A stretch of 64,000 nucleotides of DNA from Apostichopus japonicus (Eukaryota > Echinodermata > Holothuroidea > Aspidochirotida > Stichopodidae). Within the stretch, counting starts at the first letter, position 1. The number at the start of each line of letters is the position of its first letter. Below are positions 56,020-64,000 of the stretch, piece after piece. The DNA lies in assembly GCF_037975245.1 (NCBI RefSeq), contig NC_092564.1, positions 22,657,984 through 22,721,983 on the forward strand, given 5' to 3'. The notes under the pieces were generated by a model. That model saw nothing but the letters and a program-made list of their open reading frames with translations. It ran no database searches and had not been told where the DNA came from. A program made the translations under genes and the position numbers.

Positions 56020-59000
56020 TAAGGGGCTATACACTCCTTTCTTTTAAACTTTAAAAATGGGAGAAATACATTGGTATAGAACATGAAGTGCGCAAAAGAT
56101 GATACCATGTTAGGTTATCATATATAATTAATAGCCCACACTTTTAAATTACAGTACTGTGTCAGTGTGTGCTATAGCAGTCACCATCGACATAGGCACA
56201 ATTTGCATAGAGGTATAGTAATGTAAAGTAGTGCCAAACATGTTCGTTCACAATTAGCCTAGCTAAAGTTAGCTAGCTTAGCTTAGCCTATGTTGTATTG
56301 TGTCAACCCTCTTAGTAATAGAAATATTTGATAATACGAACATCAACATTTATTAATATATTTTTAATTGTATAATTTTGTAAGTACACTAAAGAATAGC
56401 TTAATCTGTTGTTGCTGTTGTACGTCACAAGGATTTCCTACACCATCCGCATCCTCTTCAACCTTGAGAACGGACTCATAAAAAGAGTGTTAGTGAATTT
56501 CACAACCACATTTCCTACTTTAACAATGTATTGTAGTTCACTTCAAGACAACCTCTTTGCACAATTGACATCATAATGATACACCTTAAGACGCCATATA
56601 TAGTGACGATAAAATGACAGATAATTAGACGCCATAATAATGACGCCATAAAATACAATAATAATTAATAAGTAATAATAATAATAAAATTCATTGGCTT
56701 GACTGTACGATAATCGCAACGTGGAAAGGCTGGTAGAGTGCCTGTAATATACATAAGAGTTCGACTGATCAATATTTTGTTAATTAAAACTTATTCGGGT
56801 TCGGACGGGGAAACTCAACACTGGTTTCCCGACTAGCAGTCGGCAGCTTGTGACGATTCACGACAACAACAGCCCAGTTTTAACAAATGTAGCCAATCAT
56901 AAGGCAGTATCTATTCATGTGACCTTAATGAGCACAAATCGTTAGCAGTGAACAGACGACGTGTGTGTTCGTTCATTCGCTTTGTACATTAGTCAGACTA
57001 TTGGTGACTAATGAAAACTAGGTCACGACGGTCGAGTTGAGTCTGTCATGGCAGTGTGTGGCGGTTTCAGTTAGAAGTGAACCACTTTATCTAAAAAGAA
57101 GAATAGGCATATTCCTAACATTGGGGGGGGGGGGAGAGGAGAGGGGGAGGAAGTTGTTCCTAACGGTTGTCTATGTCAAATACGACAACGATGTACGTTC
57201 AGATTGCTTCTCTATATATATTATTACGATGAATTGAAATAAATTCCTTTCTCATGAAAAATATATCCTACGAAAAGACCTACCCAACTACTTATTTTGG
57301 TCTCATTATTTTAATTGTCTTTGTCTCTCTTCTCTTAGTATTTCCTTATTTTAAGCATTCGTAGCATTACATTTCCTTGCAATTCATGTCGCCCAAGCAT
57401 ACAATCACTTCCTGATCAAAGCACACACATTTAAAGATGCACACAAATATTATTGTGTCATTGTCACGTATTGTTGGATAAATAAAATGAAACTAACCTC
57501 TTTGTTAAGGATTCTCTTTTATCAAGATGAAGGAAGTAAAACAACACAGGGCGCCAAGACGAAGAAACCACTCCTGGGGCTGGAATTCACCCTGTCGTAT
57601 CCATGGTCCTCAATCCTTAAATGTGCGCTGAAGTTGTTAACAGATTTCTTAAACAAAGTGAACAAGGAAATAAATATTCTTTTTCCTGAAAAATGTACAT
57701 AAAAACCTCTGATTTCGTACAAACGTCTCAGCTTAAAGAAGAAAGGTCTGAACAGGAAGCAATTATGTTTTTGTTATATTGTGTGGCAAAAACAAAAGTA
57801 TAAAGTTTCGTAGCTTAGTAAAGGTTTAGTTTATTTACCTTGTCATTTAATTCTACTTCCCCGAGGAAAATGATACTTTGATTAACAAACACATTTCCTT
57901 CGGTTCTCTCACAATACACAAGTTAGCCACTTCAAGCTTATATGCGAAAGATTCTATGCTGTTCTATGATGTAGGGAACCGCTTCACCCTGCCTCATAGA
58001 GGGATGATGAGTTTAATGCATTAAAATGGGGTCTAAAATATAAAGATGTGATCAAAAGGATATGGCTAGACTTAAATTGCAGACAATGAGTGTATTTGAT
58101 CATGTTGTCTATATTGATTAGTTCTGTAATGTAGTGATTTCAAGTGGGTCAATTACGGTACGTCTGTTGATTATAATTCTTTTTCCGATATTGACCTTTG
58201 CTGATGAGGTCAAAGGTAAGACGTAGGCACATATAGTACTGCAGTAAAGCTAGTCCGTTCAATCCAAATTGCAAACACTGATGTTTTACTCTGTTAAGAA
58301 CTTCATGGATTTGCGTATGATGGATTCACAGGTACTAGTAAACCTATAACAGGCTATAGTTCCATTACATAATCTCTATTTATGTCACGATACACCATTA
58401 CTAAATAACTACCGCAGAAACGCTATGAAGAATGCCTCCGTTTCTAAAATTGTAGCAACTATCCGAAAAATGTTAAAAATAAAATACAACTAGAACAGCC
58501 CGTTTCGTGTATGAACAATTACGCTAGGTTCTGCAGATCAACAATCACTTTTTGTTAGGATTAAGCTATAAGTGGTGATGTTTGTTTTGATCAAGGAGAC
58601 AATCAACAGTACTTTAACAAGTCTGTTCTAATGAAATACTAGGCCTACTTTCCACAAGCCGATGTATGTTGTCTAAACACAGCCATGTCTACGCTTAGGG
58701 CTATGCATTTTTGATGAATGGATTTTGATGTTTAAATCACGCGTACACAGTATTATTCGGCACTCGACTCAAGCAGTCCGTCTATGGCAAGCCTGATGTG
58801 TAATAATTCGAAAAAGTCAGTTTATCGCCGATATAAACTCAGTTTAAGAATTTGCTTTTGTTTTGTTGTTGATTTGATGTGTTGTTTGTCGTGGCTTGAC
58901 ATATCCGTGTCCATACGGTACAGTGTATCGTGCACAGTTGCTAGAATAGGCTTTTGATATAACGGTTTAGAAGAAGAAATATGTAACTAGGTAGATTTTA

Positions 59001-59100
59001 AAAGAAAAGAAATTAACCAGACAGCAAAACTGCAGTGTGGTTTCAATGATGCTACATGAATAATATAATATGAACGTGACAAACTAGGCTGTAGAGTATA
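56020..59100. other. Stretch without a recognised gene
   Basis: Intergenic or intronic AT-rich DNA with a poly-G run (57123-57133). Short open frames on both strands have no recognised similarity. Confidence 0.5.
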
Positions 59101-59639
59101 GCCAGGACGAACAGCATAATTCAATCTAACTAGTACAGCAAAAGGCATTGGTATATGACAAACAATATTCACATCGACAGCTGATGACCGAGATGAAAAC
59201 TATTCTTGTATTCAGCACACAGATTGATCTCTACCAAAGACAACAAGCTTCTTCTTCCCAACGTGGAACACCTACAAGTTGTACATTAAACAGGCGCCGG
59301 GCGATTCTATCCCCCTGGTCCCCAAGATTGTGCGTTTGGTTTGCCTCTAAAACACCTAAAGTTTTTGTTTGGCATTGAATCTCGAACATTGCGAAATACG
59401 ACGGAAAACCTCCAACAACAGAAGTAAAGATATAATACCGATGATTCACAATGATATCGTCCATTCGTCGATTAGTCGAGTTCATAGCACACGGCAACTC
59501 CAAAGAGTTAGCGACACACTTAAGTCAAAGGAGATTTGGCCGAGGCTTCCGTTCTTTATCCAAGGATGCCAATTTCCAACATCCTCTTTTATTCTAATGA
59601 GGCGTAACGCACATGTTATCTAATAGGCTGGTCGGTTGA

Positions 59640-59960
59640 GGATACGGTAGATTATAAAACAAGGTTTCCACAATTTGACCCCTGGTGGGTCCAGATGACA
59701 TTAACCTCCACCAGAAACATCAGCCTTCTTGTACTTAACGAGCCACAACGATATACTAAATATGAGATTGGTCCAAGCTTCCCTTCTTGAGATAGCGTGT
59801 TTACAAGATTTTCACAATTTGACCCTTGGGACCCCAAATAAACTTTGACCTCCCCAAAACAATAAGCCTCTTCTACTCAATGTGGTACTCCTACACACCA
59901 TATATGAGATTTGAATTTTCCCTTCTTGAGATATTGTGTTTACAAGCAAGGCGTCACACA
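59640..59960. repeat. Diverged tandem repeat with CACAATTTGACCC motif
   Basis: TTTCCACAATTTGACCCCTG and TTTTCACAATTTGACCCTTG head two diverged copies that share CTTCTTGTACTTAA/CTTCTACTCAA and CCCTTCTTGAGATAGCGTGT/CCCTTCTTGAGATATTGTGT. Followed by a CA-rich simple repeat near 59960. Confidence 0.5.
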
Positions 59961-59999
59961 CACGCACATACACACAAATATCGCATCCGCCTGCATGAC

Positions 60000-62280
60000 T
60001 ACAAAGGTTACGATTAAGATCAAAACCAAAAACGAATGTCGTTGGTTGTAGGTTAAATTATCACAATTCAAAACTACATCATATATAAATACAAGTACTC
60101 AGAGCAATGTGGCTTTCAGCTTTGTTAATATAATGCGTCCTCGCTGACAATCATAAATTTATTATATTTACAACACAAAATCAAGTGTTCATCGTTGCAT
60201 AATTAACAACTTTGTGATTTCGTTTAGCGCAGTTGTAAAACTGATAATCAACAGAGGGTATATATACACAAGTATACAGATAAAAAGGACTTCCCGGCGC
60301 TAACATGTTTGGCAAACTGTAGCCATATAATTAAATAAAAGAATATTTTCTAAAAGACATTCGAATACAGAAAATGAAAGCAATATGTAAGCTTAAATTC
60401 AATTCCTTCAATATTCTCTCTCAGATGACTGATATATTCATTTTATGTAGTTATAATTTCGGTGACCATAAATAGCAACATTCGTTTATCGTTCATATTG
60501 TAATCGACAACGTCGGGAGTTTCGTGCTGAATAGGCGTTCTCACTTCAATCTATTTAGTAAATGTATATTTCATCTTTTCAGTATGAAAATAAGCATATT
60601 GATATTATAGTAGTTGTAAGCACCCATATGCAGAAAGTAACATGATGCGATTCTCCAAAGATTCTTATTTGAAAGGAATAGGCGACCTCTCCTCGAAGTT
60701 GAATGTTTTTGTAGTTTGTATTAAATTTCAATTCAGAGATGTAACAGAATAGAGGAGTAGCCATATCACAGATTGAGCGTAATACAGCTATTCATTGCAA
60801 TGTGATCGAACAAGAGTGTCATCTTCCACATTTACATGTTGCAGTGAGCTTTGATTCCTACACATTACTAGTACACCGACAACCGTCATAATGTTCTCAC
60901 TGAAATGACACGGGCAGTTGCACTCCACATTTACCTCTTCTTATGTTTTCCTTTCAAACGTCTTGCCACTACTGAAGTTGAGATGTTTTCGAAAATAGGT
61001 AGAAACTAATACATCGCATTGCCTAACGAAGAGTTAAAGCCTGGTTATATTTAAAGCCTAAACACGCCTTAATCAGTCTCTTTTCTGTGACATTTTGATA
61101 ATATGTTGATGCAATTATACATTGTCTACAAGAGATATACATAAATCGCAATACAACTTAAATTAAAATGATCGATTTTCGGTCACTCAAAGTCATGCAA
61201 TGTAATTTTCAAGAATTGTTTTGTAATGAAACAGTAATTTTAATAAGGATAGATAGCAGGAAGGAAACAAAGTAAAAAAGTTATAGTAGCCTATTTTAAA
61301 GCGATCTATACAGCGCGTTACCACCCCACCCGACTTAGAGATGATTCTCGGAATGAAAACTTTAAACAAACACCATCTGGCAAGGCCCCATACCGCAATT
61401 TTCCGAATAGCATTCGAACACATAAATCTTCGAGATTAGAACGAGAGGCATGTGGTTGGTCTGGTAATTCCCCTGTCTGTCGAAAGCATAAAGTCTTGTA
61501 TGGGCAATTGATGCAGCCTGGCTGGTAGCTTCATGTTCGCCAAATTTGTCGGGACAATTAAAGACCTTTGTCGGGTAAAAATTGTCACCCCACTTGTCAG
61601 ACCTACTGTGGCGTCACTGCATACATATTTAGGACATTTGTAAGTTACTACTATTATAGACATTATTCCAATGTACAGGCTTCAGAAATATTTGATGCTA
61701 ACAAAAAGAGAATATATGATCTACAATCTTAGAGATAAAGAGAAAAAAATTAAAATTTAAGTAGTTATAATCTTTGCAAATAGAAATTTTAAATGTTATG
61801 CCCGTTTTAACAACTTAGATGATTACATTGTTGATTATCAAAAATTTTCTTAAAATTTGAAATATCTGATGTTATGTAAATAACAGAAAATGTGTCTGCG
61901 CGAAGTGACTGTTTATGTGAAACTATAGAATACTTCGTGTATTCATGTTTATTTAAGTTTGTATGAAGTATTTTATTTATTTGTTATTATTATTATTTTA
62001 GCATTGTAGCTTGCTAATACTACTATTGTACTTAAAAAATTGATTACAAAACATCACTTCACTATTCAAGGAGACTTAGAGCTTGTCCCTGTTGGGAGTG
62101 CAACAATAATCAATATTTGTAACATTATTCTGCTTTGCCAGGAAGTTTTGAAATCCGCAACTTGCCATACCAGTGGCTGAAGAGTTCCACCTGCACAGTT
62201 TTGATTCACCTGCATGCTGAGGTTGATTAATAAACATTTTACTTTTACCTCTAATATTCGTTAACATAAATGATTACAAT
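60000..62280. other. Stretch downstream of the GPCR gene
   Basis: AT-rich DNA. About 300 bp past the GPCR stop the minus strand has AATAAATAAAATAC (near 61970-61985), a possible polyadenylation signal. Nothing else was recognised. Confidence 0.5.
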
Positions 62281-62284
62281 CATG

Positions 62285-63431
62285 TCACTCTTCCTTTTCC
62301 ACAACACTGGTTGCCTTGACAACAACAGTATCATTAATCTCCTTGGTTACATTTGCTACTTCTCCATAAGCAGATGTTGGTCTTAATGGCGCTGCTTGCA
62401 CCAAAGCGGTCGTATTGAAATCAACAAATTCATAACCAGAACCTTCATTATTTGTTTTGCCCTCTTTGTGGTCGTCAATGGCGATCGTGGTTTGGTAGAG
62501 AGGTTCCTGGTCTTTCACCAGGTCTGGAATTGAAGGAACCCCCTGGGTCTGTATCTCGGGACTGTAAAGGTTCTGAGTTCCTCCCGGTTCGATATCTGCC
62601 TCTGAAACGTTTCCTTCATATCCTTTTCTAACCTTCTCCACTTCGAAATATTCTGGTGTGACGTCACTGAACTGTTGATATTCTCCGGAATCGACAACCT
62701 CTTTCTCTATCTGGTTGTTTGGGGTTTCTTCAAAAATGATCAATAGAGTCGACTGATCTGGGTCATCTCCTCTCGCCTGATTATCGTGGACATGCAAGAC
62801 CCTTTCGTAAGAGTTTTCCGTTTGCCCGTGGCTGTTGGTTGTTTTCTCATTTTCTTGATCACTTCTAAGGGGAATTCCCTGGTATGCACATGCATCTTGT
62901 GCAATCTCAAAATACTCGCTATCATCTTTCCAGCTCTTCATCTCACTCACCTCCACCTTGCTGGCAGTGGCCGATGTAGACTTTATCAGTGCGGACAACT
63001 TTCCCTTTGAAGAAGATGGTAGCCCAATGGACATGGATGAGGTTTCAAAGCTTGTCCTGGTCCGACATACACGCAGCCAACCAACCCATATGGCTCTTAC
63101 ATCATTCTGCCGGACGCCGAAGAAGACAAAGATACAGAATCCTTGTAGTGAGTTAAAGATGCAAAATAAAATATTGGAAAGTGTTTTGAGTCCCAAAATG
63201 GAGACATATCCAAAGATCCAAGTCATTCCAAGTAAGACAGCAATTACCATTGCATTCTGAAACCGACGGAGCATCTCTCTGCCTTTATTATCGATTTTAG
63301 CGACTTTCTTCCTCCCACACGTCAATTTCGTGATTACCAGGATGAATATTATGAAATTGTAAAGAATCAAGAACGCCACTAATCCAAATACAAATATCAG
63401 AAAGACAAGTGATTGTGAACGTGGAAAACAA
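62285..63431 (-). CDS. Adhesion-type GPCR, terminal exon (TM5-TM7 and cytoplasmic tail)
   Basis: A minus-strand exon after acceptor TTTTCTTTTGCAG, 381 codons to the TGA at 62287-62285. It encodes CFPRSQSLVFLIFVFGLVAF continuing into a TM5-like helix, a basic loop (GRKKVAKIDNKGREMLRRFQ), TM6 with VLLGMTWIFGYVSILGL and TM7 with FNSLQGFCIFVFFGV. GMTWIFG and FNSLQGFxIFVF are class B2 (adhesion) GPCR signatures. The tail is ~270 residues, acidic, with SEYFEI, NSYERV, GEYQQF, PEYFEV, PLYQTT and SGYEFV. Earlier exons (TM1-TM4, GAIN domain, ectodomain) lie beyond the right edge; none is visible at 63432-64000. The subfamily is not assigned. The exon lies upstream of the HYR gene on the same strand, so the two are separate genes unless the order is wrong. 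Confidence 0.5.
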
Positions 63432-64000
63432 CTGCAAAAGAAAAGAAAATTAAGTCATTTTCAAATTATTGGTATTACAAATTTTAAACAGTTTGCGATA
63501 AAGCCAGGTAATAAGACATTGACTCTGCGGACACATATGAATTTAACCATATAATATTGCTCATCATCAAATCAATACTAAACTGTTCCTTAAAGTAAAT
63601 CGGTTGTATTCGAAGGTAACTAATTTACTGATGGCAAAGTTTCACCAAAAGTGAGATATCTCCCATACCGACATGTTCATGAATCATCTGCATACGCTAA
63701 TGAAATATTGCCTTTACAAACAATATAACACTGCAAGTTTAAGAGAACATACTGCACAATGTTGACTCAAAGCCCCCTTTCAATATTTTGTCCTAACTTA
63801 AGATATGTTGGATAATAATAATGTAACGTATGGTGGATAAAATATGTCAGACGGTGACATCATTCACTCTGCTGTTTTCAGATGATTGCCCGATACATCC
63901 TCAAATGTGACAAAAGGCTATATGACAGATATAGTTATGACCTAAACATGCAAACTATTCCAGCCTTCTTGTTAAACAATCAAATTTATCCAACGGAATG
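63432..64000 (-). other. GPCR intron (partial)
   Basis: AT-rich intron sequence upstream of the terminal GPCR exon. No further exon was recognised before the window edge. Confidence 0.5.

Noticed and set aside
62515-63260. Several 60-100 codon frames on both strands
   Set aside because: They are shadows of the GPCR terminal exon in other frames.
34775-63431. One gene joining the HYR array and the GPCR
   Set aside because: The GPCR stop codon lies upstream of the HYR exons on the same strand, so they cannot form one HYR-ectodomain receptor in this order.

Overview
The window is animal (metazoan) nuclear DNA: short coding exons with consensus splice sites sit in AT-rich introns and intergenic DNA full of mobile elements and tandem repeats. 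An array of exons encoding hyalin-repeat (HYR) domains, a class B2 (adhesion-type) GPCR terminus and the mix of LINE, Penelope, hAT and SINE sequences fit a marine deuterostome, most likely an echinoderm. That placement is an inference.

Layout. (1) 166-6600, minus strand: five consecutive in-phase exons near the N-terminus of the condensin II subunit NCAPG2; the gene runs off the left edge and its first coding exon was not found. (2) 6700-13300: TE-rich DNA between divergently oriented genes, holding MITE-like elements, a palindromic satellite and inverted dispersed repeats. (3) 13324-30548, plus strand: aspartyl aminopeptidase (DNPEP, M18 family), eleven exons ending after the SAD..HAVHP motif; the last ~130 residues, with one zinc-ligand histidine, were not found. 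Intron 1 carries a 2.6-kb TIR transposon. Intron 4 opens with ~66 copies of a ~41-bp repeat that is a copy of the exon-4 end and its splice donor. (4) 31179-32484: a 1.3-kb ATCT/GTCT microsatellite, then diverged tandem repeats and transposon debris. (5) 34775-47377, minus strand: a HYR gene with a signal-peptide-like first coding exon and eleven tandem ~978-bp units, each holding one 243-bp phase-1 HYR exon. The units form a three-unit (2,934-bp) higher-order repeat; the first unit in transcription order is decayed, and a Penelope-like GIY-YIG fragment interrupts the last intron of the array. (6) 47.4-62.2 kb: no host gene recognised; LINE and Penelope fragments, a small TIR element and tandem repeats. 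(7) 62285-63431, minus strand: terminal exon of an adhesion-type GPCR (TM5-TM7 plus a long tyrosine-rich cytoplasmic tail).

The genes do not form a pathway: NCAPG2 acts in mitotic chromosome condensation, DNPEP in cytosolic peptide turnover, and the HYR and GPCR genes are probable cell-surface or secreted molecules. The most unusual structures are the exon-derived splice-donor minisatellite in DNPEP and the recently amplified six-cysteine HYR exon array. All exon joins were read by eye from splice consensus and reading phase; no alignment or transcript data were used.
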